64,000 bases of DNA from Ruminococcus sp. UBA1394 (GCA_002305725.1 DBQM01000019.1:27459-91458), one strand, 5' to 3'; shown: positions 48,710-56,985, numbered from the stretch's first letter. Numbers and translations are program-made. Notes: generated from the letters alone by a model not told the origin.

Positions 48710-50155
48710 CTAAATCACAACATTGATGTATTCAATGTTAATGTCCTGCGTACCCGTCATCATACATCCTTTTTCCTTTGCGTAAAGAATGTAGCTTATA
48801 ATGTCGTCGGTGATTTTTTCACCTGGCGCAAGAATAGGTATTCCCGGAGGATAGCACATTACAAATTCTCCGCAGATATATCCGCTGCTTTCAGTTATCG
48901 GGACGGATTTTTTCTCTCCGTAAAAAGCCGACTGCGGCGGCATGATGACCTGCGGGTCAATATATTCATGGTCAAACATTCCCGCCTTGTCCTTTGAATA
49001 AAGACGCTTTATCTCGTAAAGCGAAGAAATGAGCCTTTCAATTTCAAGTGCCCTGTCACCTGCGGAAATAATTGCAAGAACGTTTCCGATATCGCCGAAT
49101 TCTATCTGTATATTATATTCGTCACGGAGAATATCGTAAACCTCGATTCCGGCAAGACCGATATCTCTCGTGTGAATGGAAAGCTTTGTGGGGTCGAAGT
49201 CGTAGAAGGACTCACCGTCGCAAAGCTCCTTGCCGAAGGCGTAGTAGCCGCCCAGCTTGTTGATTTCCTCTCTTGCGTATTCAGCGTACTGGACAGTCTT
49301 TCTGAAAATCTCTCTGCCGTTTAAGGCAAGGTTTTTTCTTGCAATATCGAGAGAGGATATAAGCAGGTATGAACCGCTTGTGGTCTGGGTAAGATTTATT
49401 ATCTGCCTGATATATCCGGCGTTTACGTTTTTTCCGCAAAGGAGCAGTGAACTCTGAGTCAGCGAACCGCCGGTCTTGTGCATACTTACAGCCGCCATGT
49501 CCGCACCTGCCGCCATACCCGAAACGGGCATATCCTCTCCGAAATAAAAGTGAGTGCCGTGCGCCTCGTCAACGAGAGCAAGCATACCGTGTTCATGGGC
49601 AAGCTTTACTATCCCGCGCAAGTCGGAGCATACGCCGTAGTATGTGGGGTTGTTTATGAGTACCGCCTTTGCGTCGGGATTTTCCTTAATAGCCTTTTTC
49701 ACGTTTTCGACAGACATTCCAAGAGGAATACCCAGCTTTTTGTTAGTACCCGGATTCACATAAACAGGTACTGCACCGTTGACAACAAGCGCATTGATAG
49801 CGCTCCTGTGGACGTTTCTTGGCATGATTATTTTTTCGCCAGCCTTGCAGGCAGCCATAATCATAGCCTGAACAGAACCTGTCGTACCGTTTACGATAAA
49901 GAAAGCGTTTTCAGCGCCAAACGCCTCTGCCGCAAGGTCCTGAGCGTCCTTTATAACAGAAACAGGGTGACACAGATTGTCAAGTGGCTTCATGGAATTG
50001 ACGTCCGCTTTAAGACAGGACTTGCCGAGAAAATCGGTCAGTTCCTTTGTACCTCTTCCGCCCTTGTGACCCGGGACGTCAAAGGGAACAACTCTGTTTT
50101 GCAGGTGCTGTTCCATTGCCTCTAAAACAGGGGCTTTACTCTGAGTAAAAATCAT
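48710..50155 (-). CDS. speA: Arginine decarboxylase-type Orn/Lys/Arg decarboxylase
   Basis: A 481-residue PLP decarboxylase of the aminotransferase-fold Orn/Lys/Arg group (short Bacillus SpeA-like form without the wing domain). Key stretches are FDVPGHKGGRG near the N-terminus, FIVNGTTGSVQAMIMA, LVDEAHGTHFYF and SMHKTGGSLTQSS, whose Lys227 binds PLP. The C-terminal domain has VMCYPPGIPILAPGE. The group includes arginine, lysine and ornithine decarboxylases; arginine is favoured because an agmatinase gene and speD/speE lie in the same cluster. Fourteen bases separate it from speD. Confidence 0.9.
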   Translation of the reverse strand: MIFTQSKAPVLEAMEQHLQNRVVPFDVPGHKGGRGTKELTDFLGKSCLKADVNSMKPLDNLCHPVSVIKDAQDLAAEAFGAENAFFIVNGTTGSVQAMIMAACKAGEKIIMPRNVHRSAINALVVNGAVPVYVNPGTNKKLGIPLGMSVENVKKAIKENPDAKAVLINNPTYYGVCSDLRGIVKLAHEHGMLALVDEAHGTHFYFGEDMPVSGMAAGADMAAVSMHKTGGSLTQSSLLLCGKNVNAGYIRQIINLTQTTSGSYLLISSLDIARKNLALNGREIFRKTVQYAEYAREEINKLGGYYAFGKELCDGESFYDFDPTKLSIHTRDIGLAGIEVYDILRDEYNIQIEFGDIGNVLAIISAGDRALEIERLISSLYEIKRLYSKDKAGMFDHEYIDPQVIMPPQSAFYGEKKSVPITESSGYICGEFVMCYPPGIPILAPGEKITDDIISYILYAKEKGCMMTGTQDINIEYINVVI

Positions 50156-50169
50156 GTCAAAGCCTCCTG

Positions 50170-50976
50170 TCAGTATATATTCATTCCGCTGAAAATTTCA
50201 ATCATTTCACGGCGGATACTATTTGTGATATCAAGTCTTTCCTTAGGGTGCAGTTCGTAGACGTCGGTATTGAAAAGATAATTCTGGAGCTGGATTTCCT
50301 TGATAAGCATTTTTGTGTGGAAGATATTCGACTGATAAACGTTAACGTCAATTGCGTCGTACTTAGTAAGCGTTCTCTCGTCGATATAGTCCTGGATAGA
50401 GGTTATGTCGTGGTCGATAAAGTATTTCTTTCCGCACATATCACGGGTAAAACCTCTTACTCTGTAGTCGATAGTTATAATATCGGAATCGAAACTGCTT
50501 ATGAGGTAATCAAGGGTATTAAGCGGCGAAATTTCTCCGCAGGTAGAAACGTCGATATCCACTCTGAATGTGCAGACTTCATTTTCCGGGTGTGACTCCG
50601 GAAATGTATGAACCGTTACATGGCTCTTGTCAAGATGTGCATGAACAGTTTCGCTCTGGGGCATAATGCCGCCGTTGCAGGACTTGTCAAAATTCTCCGG
50701 AGCAACGTGTCCCTCTGCGATAAGGATATTTACCGACGCACCCTGTGGGTCGTAGTCCTGCTTTGAGATATTGAGGATAGTCGCACCAATCATTTTGGTG
50801 ACGTCGCAGAGAATTTTCGTCAGTCTTTCGGAGTTATACTGTTCGTCGATATATCGGATATAGTCCTCCTGCTCACGCTTTGTCTTTGCGTAGCAGACGT
50901 CATATATATTAAAGCTTAAAGTTTTAGTAAGATTGTTGAAGCCATATAAAGCCAGCTTTTTTTCCAACCCTAACAT
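50170..50976 (-). CDS. speD: S-adenosylmethionine decarboxylase, E. coli-type (class 1A)
   Basis: A 268-residue proenzyme. It cleaves itself before Ser118 in HLDKSHVTVHTFPE to form the pyruvoyl cofactor, and then decarboxylates SAM to give the aminopropyl donor for SpeE. The length and the DYRVRGFTRDMCGKK and ELHPKERLDI stretches are those of the long E. coli-type form, not the short (about 125 residue) Bacillus/Thermotoga form more usual in Firmicutes. The ATG at 50976 is preferred to a GTG at 50979 because of the distance to GAAAGG. It is the first gene of the cluster and has a good promoter at 51008-51036. Confidence 0.95.
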   Translation of the reverse strand: MLGLEKKLALYGFNNLTKTLSFNIYDVCYAKTKREQEDYIRYIDEQYNSERLTKILCDVTKMIGATILNISKQDYDPQGASVNILIAEGHVAPENFDKSCNGGIMPQSETVHAHLDKSHVTVHTFPESHPENEVCTFRVDIDVSTCGEISPLNTLDYLISSFDSDIITIDYRVRGFTRDMCGKKYFIDHDITSIQDYIDERTLTKYDAIDVNVYQSNIFHTKMLIKEIQLQNYLFNTDVYELHPKERLDITNSIRREMIEIFSGMNIY

Positions 50977-51007
50977 CACGGCCTTTCAGATAAATGTATT
51001 CAGATTT

Positions 51008-51036
51008 ATTTTATCATATTTCGCTCTGAATTGCAA
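51008..51036 (-). promoter_or_regulatory. Promoter of the polyamine cluster
   Basis: On the minus strand TTGCAA (51036-51031), 17-base spacer, TAAAAT (51013-51008). Transcription would start near 51001, leaving a short leader of about 25 bases before speD, with no room for a riboswitch. Confidence 0.8.
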
Positions 51037-51259
51037 TGATTATGAGGAATATTTAACAGATTTTTTTCACGAGGTTAATTTGCGATATTTGTTGTTGAAC
51101 TGTGACAAGAAAACACAAGTGAATTTGTGCAAAAAGCAGAAAGTTTTAAAAAGCATGGACAGAATACGGATTTTCGGTATCATTATTTATAAAAGCGGTC
51201 GACAGCTTTATAACAGGTTTTATTCACATATCGTCTGATTATAGAAAGGAATGATTTTT

Positions 51260-52084
51260 ATGAAAAGGAGCAGACTTTTATCCGCAGTAACGGCAATGGT
51301 GATGAGCATTTGCATGATGTCTGGTACATTTAGTACTGCAAGTGCGTGTTCAAACTGTAATCCACCGTCTGACGAGGTACACGGAATGGGCGACCTGCCG
51401 ATTTACTACACTCTTGAAGAACTGTTTGCAATGAGTGACGAGGAATTTTTTGAACTTTACGGTGCAGAAAGTCGCTATGATGAAGTCAGGCGTGACGCTG
51501 AAGGAGTATGGGAACATTTTGATAAAGTCACATACAGCGGCATTTCCGGAGAGCTGATGATTTCGCTTCCGGACGAAAAAGCAGATTACACAGCAAATGA
51601 AACAGAGATGGCAATAGAGAAATTGCTTGGAGATACCGTTAAATACGAAATTGTCAGTCCTATTTCGTTAGACTGGAACTATCTTGAAGAAAACTGGGTG
51701 TATTACGGAAATATTTTATGGGTAAGATTCCCCGACTATAACCTTTATGCCGAGACAAATGATATTACCGACAAGGAAATTATTGAATTTGCGAAGTGCT
51801 GGTATTGCGTAAATCAGGTTATAAATATTTATTACAGCCATATCGGCAGTGTTTTAGCTGCTGCACCAGGCGATGAACAGGTGCTTTCAGGCGACGTAAA
51901 CTTTGACAAAACAGTTAACCTCTATGATAGTATATGGCTTGCGAAAGGTCTTATCAAAAAGTATAAACTGACTGACGCTCAGCTTTATATTGCCGACGTA
52001 AACAAGGACGGCAGCGCAAATGTATTTGACCTTATCATACTTTCAAGAAGACTTATCAATAACATCAATACCCCGACTACATAA
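51260..52084 (+). CDS. Secreted dockerin protein with an unknown N-terminal module
   Basis: A 274-residue exported protein. A signal peptide covers about residues 1-30 (ending near TASACS). Residues 31-205 form an unknown acidic module (YTLEELFAMSDEEFFELYGA, LLGDTVKYEIVSPISLDWNY). A C-terminal dockerin (about 209-270) has two calcium-binding repeats, DVNFDKTVNLYDSIWLAKGL and DVNKDGSANVFDLIILSRRL. Dockerins plug enzymes into cohesins of a scaffoldin, so this protein should join a cellulosome-like complex. AAAGGA lies upstream of the ATG at 51260. No catalytic motif is seen in the unknown module. Confidence 0.88.
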   Translation: MKRSRLLSAVTAMVMSICMMSGTFSTASACSNCNPPSDEVHGMGDLPIYYTLEELFAMSDEEFFELYGAESRYDEVRRDAEGVWEHFDKVTYSGISGELMISLPDEKADYTANETEMAIEKLLGDTVKYEIVSPISLDWNYLEENWVYYGNILWVRFPDYNLYAETNDITDKEIIEFAKCWYCVNQVINIYYSHIGSVLAAAPGDEQVLSGDVNFDKTVNLYDSIWLAKGLIKKYKLTDAQLYIADVNKDGSANVFDLIILSRRLINNINTPTT

Positions 52085-52130
52085 TCCGTGCGAACTGATC
52101 CCCCGAACGTTTATTATGTAACAGAGATAC

Positions 52131-52164
52131 TCCCGTACAGTCAAGGCTGTGCGGGAAATTTTTT
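52131..52164 (+). terminator. Terminator after the first dockerin gene
   Basis: TCCCGTACAG (52131-52140) pairs with CTGTGCGGGA (52147-52156; one G-T type mismatch) and is followed by AATTTTTT. A clear intrinsic terminator. Confidence 0.85.
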
Positions 52165-52206
52165 GCTCAAATTTAAAAAATGTGCTGTAAAATCAGCATA
52201 TTTGTG

Positions 52207-52235
52207 TTGACATTTTATATTAAATAAGTTATAAT
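52207..52235 (+). promoter_or_regulatory. Consensus promoter of the GH10 xylanase gene
   Basis: TTGACA at 52207-52212, exactly 17 bases, TATAAT at 52230-52235: a full match to the vegetative consensus. This suggests high, mostly constitutive transcription unless a repressor acts; no operator dyad was seen. Confidence 0.92.
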
Positions 52236-52276
52236 TTATAAAAAGATTTGGCTTTTATAAACAAAAGGAGGAAGTT

Positions 52277-55200
52277 ATGATCAGAAAAAGACTTATCTCA
52301 TTTATGATTTCAGCCGCAATGCTTGTCTGTATGGCGGCGCTTCTGCCGATTACCGCAGCGGCGGAAACAGTTGAAATCTTTAAGGACGATTTTGAAAACG
52401 GCTACGGCGGCTGGGCAGGACGAGGCGATGCCGCAATAAGCGTAGTTGATACGACATCAAATTCCGGAGAAAAATCCCTTTATATCTCCGGCAGAACAAA
52501 AAGCTGGCACGGCGCTGCCTGCGCAAAGATAAAAGAACTTCGCCCCGGAAAAACCTATTACATAAGCGGTTATGTAATGCAGGATGAGGGTAATGATTCT
52601 GAGCAGATAAATCTTCAGATACTCTACAAGGATTCAAACGGTACAGAACAGTATAAATCCGTTTCAAATACTCAGGCGAAAAAAGGCGAGTGGATTTTAG
52701 TCGGCGGAAACTATACTGTTCCGTCAGACGCCACTAATGTGACTGTATACTTTGAAACCCCCTCAAATCTGATAAACTTCTATATTGACGATGTTTCAGC
52801 AACAGGTGAGCCTAATGATGAGGGCGATGAAACCGAGGGATTTACAGAGGATTTTGAAAACGGCGTAAATGACTGGAGCGGCAGGGGAGATGCAAAGTGC
52901 GAGGTGGTTTCCTCAGTCGGCCGTGACGGCAGCAGCTGTCTTTACACATATAACCGTCTGCAGCTGTGGAACGCTCCGTCTGCGAACAAAACAACTGTGC
53001 TCAATGCCGGAAATTACTACAGATTCAGCGGCTGGGTAATGTACAAGGGCGAATACAAAAGCGGAACAGAAACTCTTGAATTTCCTCAGACACAGAAATT
53101 TTCAATGTATCTCCAGTATCAGAAGGACGGTAAGGAGAACTATTACGAAATTGCAAGCTCGACTGCCAATATAGGCGAATGGACATATATCGAGGGTGAA
53201 TACACTCTCCCGGAAACAGCGGCAAACTTTGTGGTTTATTTCCAGACCGGCTACAAGCCTGACGCAAGCGTACAGACTGTTGACCTCATGGATTTCTACA
53301 TTGACGACGTTGCGGCAGAGCTTCTTCCTCCGCCGGCAATCGAAGAGGATATTCCGTCCCTGTGCGAGGCGTACAGCGATTACTTCAAGATTGGCTGTGC
53401 CTCAACTTCAACAGAGCTCCAGACCAATGCAACAAAAGACCTTATCAAAAAGCACTACAACAGCCTTACTCTCGGCAACGAGTTAAAGCCGGACAGCACG
53501 CTTAACCAGAAGCTTTCCCAGGCTTATGCACAGTCCACAGGCAACGACACAAATCCGCAGATTTCCCTTGCAAATGCGGCAACTCTCCTTGAATTTGCAC
53601 AGGAAAACAATATTCCTGTAAGAGGACACGTTCTTGTATGGCACAGCCAGACTCCGGACTGGTTCTTCAAGGAAAACTTTGATTCAGACGGCGCATGGGT
53701 TTCAGAGGAAAAGATGTTAAAGCGTCTTGAAAACTATATAAAAAATATTATGACCGCTATTGAGGTGCAGTATCCTGACCTTAACGTCTACGCATGGGAT
53801 GTTGTAAACGAGGCTGTCAAGGATTCGGGCGGTATGAGAGATGCCGGATCCAATAATGAAGTCAATGGACAGTCGGCATGGATGAAGGTTTTCGGGGACG
53901 AGTCATTTATCGACGCTGCTTTTGAGTACGCAAGAAAATATGCTCCGGAGGGCTGCAAGCTGTTCTATAATGACTACAACGAATACGCAGAAGTAAAGCG
54001 TGACGATATCTATGAGATATGCAAGCGCCTTGCTGACAAGGGTCTTATTGACGGTGTTGGTATGCAGTCGCATATTAAAATGAGTTATCCGTCCGTGGAA
54101 CTTTACGAGGCGGCTATCAGAAAATATGCAAGTCTTGGTCTTGAAGTGCAGATAACTGAGCTTGATATCGACCAGAAATCCAACAGCGAAGAGTCACAGC
54201 TTGAACTTGCACAGAGATACAAGGAAGTGTTCTCGCTTTACAAATCCTTAAAGGACGAGGGCGTTAATATTACAGCTGTTGTTCTGTGGGGCATTACGGA
54301 CAACACAAGCTGGATAGGCGGATATCCGCTTTTATTCGACAAGAACTATACTGCAAAGCCTGCATTTTATGCGGTTCTGGATACCGACAAGGAAGTACAG
54401 ACAATCAAGGTTGCTAATGCACTCCAGTATGACGGTACAGATAAGGACTATGAACATGCAGTAAAAATCCAGAAGGCAAATGAAATCGGCGATTCTGCCG
54501 CATTCAAGGCACTCTGGAACGGCAATAAGCTGATAGTTAAGGTGCTTTCCGATAAGGACGCAAGCTATACTGTAATGCTCGACAGCGGCGATAAGCAGAC
54601 ACGCACAATCAAATCCGGTTCATCAATGGACTTCACATTTGAGCTTTCTGAAATCAAGGCTGGTTTAACAGTTGGTGTTGAAATTATCGTTGACGGTAAG
54701 CAGACATGGAACACTCTTGAATACACATCTGATGATGATATCGTATTCGGCAAAATCAGTTTCAATGAACAGCCTGTTTACACAGAGGCATACGGAATAA
54801 TGTATGACACAATTAAGATTGACGGCGTAATCGACAGCGAATGGCAGTATGCGTCATCAATTGATGTGAATAAATATTCAATGGGCAGTGATGCAGCTTA
54901 TGGTACTGCAAAAATGAAGTGGGATACTGACAATATCTACGTTCTCGTTGAAGTTACAGACCCATTGCTTAGTAAGGCAAGCGCAAACGCTTATGAACAG
55001 GACACAATCGAAATCTTTTTTGACGAAAACAACGGAAAGACTACTTCATACGAAGCGGATGATATTCAGATAAGAGTTAATTTCGATAATGAGGTAACTG
55101 TTACAGACGGCAAGTCGGGTGATATCTACACAACTGCCGCTGAAAAAACTGCTGCAGGTTATGTTGTTGAGGTTGCAATTCCTCATACAATCACTAAGTT

Positions 55201-55540
55201 TGAGGTAGGTCAGATAGTTGGTTTTGATGTACAGATTAACGACGACGGTGACGGCGAAGGCAAGAGAACAGGTATCGCAAACTGGAGTGACCTTTCAGGT
55301 CAGGGCTATATCAATACATCAGGTTTTGGCGTAATGGAGCTTAAGAGTAGCATTGATGACCTTGAAATTGGTGACGTTAATATTGATGGCAATGTTAATG
55401 TTGCCGACCTCGTACTTCTTCAGCATTATATCGTCAATTCTGTAAAGTATCTTGATGACAGTACTTTAGCAGATGTTTCACAGGACAACGTTATAAACGT
55501 ATTTGACGCAGTACTGCTGAGAAACAAGCTTCTTAAATAA
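52277..55540 (+). CDS. Multi-modular GH10 xylanase with CBMs and dockerin
   Basis: A 1087-residue secreted endo-xylanase. Order: signal peptide (about 1-29, ending ITAAAE); two related CBM22/CBM4-like beta-sandwich modules (about 33-175 and 187-345), each starting with (D/E)DFENG-x3-W-x-GRGDA; GH10 catalytic barrel (about 358-706) with GHVLVWHSQTPDWFF, acid/base Glu512 in WDVVNEAV and nucleophile Glu628 in ITELDID; a shorter CBM9-like segment (about 711-820, LWNGNKLIVKVLSDKDA); a full CBM9-like module (about 823-1022, YDTIKIDGVIDSEW); and a C-terminal dockerin (about 1028-1087, GDVNIDGNVNVADLVLLQHY). It would cut xylan in a cellulosome. AGGAGG lies upstream of the ATG. Confidence 0.95.
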   Translation: MIRKRLISFMISAAMLVCMAALLPITAAAETVEIFKDDFENGYGGWAGRGDAAISVVDTTSNSGEKSLYISGRTKSWHGAACAKIKELRPGKTYYISGYVMQDEGNDSEQINLQILYKDSNGTEQYKSVSNTQAKKGEWILVGGNYTVPSDATNVTVYFETPSNLINFYIDDVSATGEPNDEGDETEGFTEDFENGVNDWSGRGDAKCEVVSSVGRDGSSCLYTYNRLQLWNAPSANKTTVLNAGNYYRFSGWVMYKGEYKSGTETLEFPQTQKFSMYLQYQKDGKENYYEIASSTANIGEWTYIEGEYTLPETAANFVVYFQTGYKPDASVQTVDLMDFYIDDVAAELLPPPAIEEDIPSLCEAYSDYFKIGCASTSTELQTNATKDLIKKHYNSLTLGNELKPDSTLNQKLSQAYAQSTGNDTNPQISLANAATLLEFAQENNIPVRGHVLVWHSQTPDWFFKENFDSDGAWVSEEKMLKRLENYIKNIMTAIEVQYPDLNVYAWDVVNEAVKDSGGMRDAGSNNEVNGQSAWMKVFGDESFIDAAFEYARKYAPEGCKLFYNDYNEYAEVKRDDIYEICKRLADKGLIDGVGMQSHIKMSYPSVELYEAAIRKYASLGLEVQITELDIDQKSNSEESQLELAQRYKEVFSLYKSLKDEGVNITAVVLWGITDNTSWIGGYPLLFDKNYTAKPAFYAVLDTDKEVQTIKVANALQYDGTDKDYEHAVKIQKANEIGDSAAFKALWNGNKLIVKVLSDKDASYTVMLDSGDKQTRTIKSGSSMDFTFELSEIKAGLTVGVEIIVDGKQTWNTLEYTSDDDIVFGKISFNEQPVYTEAYGIMYDTIKIDGVIDSEWQYASSIDVNKYSMGSDAAYGTAKMKWDTDNIYVLVEVTDPLLSKASANAYEQDTIEIFFDENNGKTTSYEADDIQIRVNFDNEVTVTDGKSGDIYTTAAEKTAAGYVVEVAIPHTITKFEVGQIVGFDVQINDDGDGEGKRTGIANWSDLSGQGYINTSGFGVMELKSSIDDLEIGDVNIDGNVNVADLVLLQHYIVNSVKYLDDSTLADVSQDNVINVFDAVLLRNKLLK

Positions 55541-55582
55541 AAAGTTTAAGGGTACATCGAAAGATGTACCCTTAATGTTTTG
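55541..55582. terminator. Bidirectional terminator between convergent genes
   Basis: TTAAGGGTACATC (55546-55558) and GATGTACCCTTAA (55563-55575) form a perfect 13-pair stem with a GAAA tetraloop. T-runs flank it on both strands (TGTTTT on plus, ACTTTTT on minus). It serves the xylanase gene and the ABC ATPase gene. Confidence 0.9.
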
Positions 55583-55598
55583 CTAAGTATATCTGAGT

Positions 55599-56306
55599 TT
55601 ACTCTGAAATTTCTGTAACTGTAAATCTCTTTCCGGCATCGCTTTGGAGATACTCCTGCGTTGTACCGAAAAAGACAGTTTTATCTATATGAAGAATATG
55701 ACTTGCATATCTGACAGCAGCTGAAATATCGTGAGATATCATTATGATTGTGATATTGTCTTTGCCGTTAAGCTCTTCGATGAGATTGTACATTTCTGCC
55801 GTGACTCTGGGGTCAAGTCCGGAAACAGGCTCGTCAAGCAGCAGCAGCTTCTGAGTTGCACAGAGCGCTCTTGCCAAAAGCACTCTCTGCTGCTGACCGC
55901 CGGAAAGTTCACGGTAACAGCGCTTTGCATATTGCGTTATACCCATTTTTTCCATGTTGCTTTCGGCAAGTGCCTTTTCTTCCTTGCTGTAAAACGGGCG
56001 TACGCCGCACCGTGCCTGACAGCCGGAGAGTACTATCTCTCTGACCGACGCCGGAAAATCCCGCTGAACGTCTGTCTGCTGGGGAAGATAACCTATCTCG
56101 CTGCGGCTCAGACCGTCACCGGTAATAATTTTTCCGCTGACAGGCGGCTGTAAACCCAGAATAGTTTTCATTAATGTGGATTTTCCGGAACCGTTTTCGC
56201 CGACAATGCAGAGATAGTCGCCCTCGTCAATTGAAAAATCAAGATTTTCAACGATAACCTTTCCGTCATATCCAAGAGTAAGATTTTCGCAGGTAAGCTG
56301 TGCCAT
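55599..56306 (-). CDS. Metal-type (ZnuC/MntB-like) ABC transporter ATP-binding protein, orphan
   Basis: A 235-residue ABC ATPase. It has Walker A GENGSGKST (residues 36-44), Q-loop YLPQQTDVQRDFP, signature LSGGQQQRVLLARAL, Walker B LLLLDEP and the switch His in MISHD. The Q-loop and 'DFPASVREIVLSG' resemble zinc/manganese importers. No permease or binding-protein gene lies next to it; the neighbours are thioredoxin (23 bases upstream) and, convergently, the xylanase. The partners may be encoded elsewhere or the assignment to metal uptake may be too narrow. Confidence 0.85.
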   Translation of the reverse strand: MAQLTCENLTLGYDGKVIVENLDFSIDEGDYLCIVGENGSGKSTLMKTILGLQPPVSGKIITGDGLSRSEIGYLPQQTDVQRDFPASVREIVLSGCQARCGVRPFYSKEEKALAESNMEKMGITQYAKRCYRELSGGQQQRVLLARALCATQKLLLLDEPVSGLDPRVTAEMYNLIEELNGKDNITIIMISHDISAAVRYASHILHIDKTVFFGTTQEYLQSDAGKRFTVTEISE

Positions 56307-56329
56307 AAAAATATATCTCCGTTCTGCCG

Positions 56330-56638
56330 TTATTTCAGCATATCAAGTATCGTCTGTCCGGAAACAGCGCCGATTTTCTGGTTGGTTATTCTGCCGTCTT
56401 TCATTACAACAAGTGTCGGAATGCTTGCAATGCCGAATTTCTGCGCAAGCTCCGGTTCGCTGTCAACATTTACTTTGCACACTTTGATTTCTGAATGCTC
56501 CTCAGCAATTTTATCAACAACCGGTGAAACCATCTTGCACGGACCGCACCAGTCTGCATAAAAATCAATCAGAACCGGTTTGCCTGACTCCATTACCTCT
56601 TTTTCAAAACTGCTGTTTGTTAATGTGATTACTGACAT
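56330..56638 (-). CDS. trxA: Thioredoxin
   Basis: A 102-residue thioredoxin with the active site WCGPCK (Cys31 and Cys34), the buried Asp in VLIDFYADW and the cis-Pro in IASIPTLVV. The ATG at 56638 is chosen because AGGAAG lies upstream and the protein then has normal length; an upstream in-frame ATG at 56716 overlaps the neighbouring gene. It reduces disulfides in cytoplasmic proteins. An FTR-like gene lies 16 bases upstream in the same direction, and no NADPH-thioredoxin reductase gene is in the window. Confidence 0.95.
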   Translation of the reverse strand: MSVITLTNSSFEKEVMESGKPVLIDFYADWCGPCKMVSPVVDKIAEEHSEIKVCKVNVDSEPELAQKFGIASIPTLVVMKDGRITNQKIGAVSGQTILDMLK

Positions 56639-56654
56639 AATAAAACTTCCTTTC

Positions 56655-56855
56655 CTAATCCTTTGACTTGTAATAAAGCATACAGTGGCAGTAGCCTTCA
56701 AAATCCGGGTCGGCAATCTGCTCTCTGAATTCTTTGCACATACATTTATATTCTTCCGTCTGTTCCAGTCTGCACGGACAATAGCCGTTTTTCTGCTTCA
56801 GACCTTCCTTAACAGTCTTGACAATTTCTTCATTTTCATTCAGTCTTACGCTCAT
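56655..56855 (-). CDS. Ferredoxin-thioredoxin reductase catalytic-chain-like Fe-S protein
   Basis: A 66-residue protein with three Cys-x-Cys motifs: CPC (26-28), CMC (38-40) and CHC (56-58). This is the layout of the FTR catalytic (beta) chain, where four Cys bind a 4Fe-4S cluster and two form the redox disulfide. Spacing (9 and 15 residues between motifs) differs from plant/cyanobacterial FTR and it is shorter. AGGAGG lies upstream of the ATG, and a promoter is at 56894-56922. Next to thioredoxin, it probably passes electrons from ferredoxin to thioredoxin; no variable chain gene is present, as is usual in anaerobes. Confidence 0.82.
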   Translation of the reverse strand: MSVRLNENEEIVKTVKEGLKQKNGYCPCRLEQTEEYKCMCKEFREQIADPDFEGYCHCMLYYKSKD

Positions 56856-56893
56856 ATTTTAACCTCCTGAAACAAATTTTTCGCTTCCTATAT

Positions 56894-56922
56894 ATTATAT
56901 CTTACTCTCAGCATTTTTTCAA
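56894..56922 (-). promoter_or_regulatory. Promoter of the FTR-trxA-ABC unit
   Basis: On the minus strand TTGAAA (56922-56917), 17-base spacer, TATAAT (56899-56894). Places all three minus-strand genes in one transcript ending at the 55546-55575 hairpin. Confidence 0.85.
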
Positions 56923-56985
56923 TACGAAAATGATACTTACAAAAATATTTATTTCTGTTTTACTGCATTTTTTACAGAAATACTA

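Noticed and set aside
50977..51250. A riboswitch before speD or the dockerin gene
   Set aside because: The speD leader is only about 25 bases, and no known riboswitch core or terminator/antiterminator pair was seen in the A/T-rich gap.
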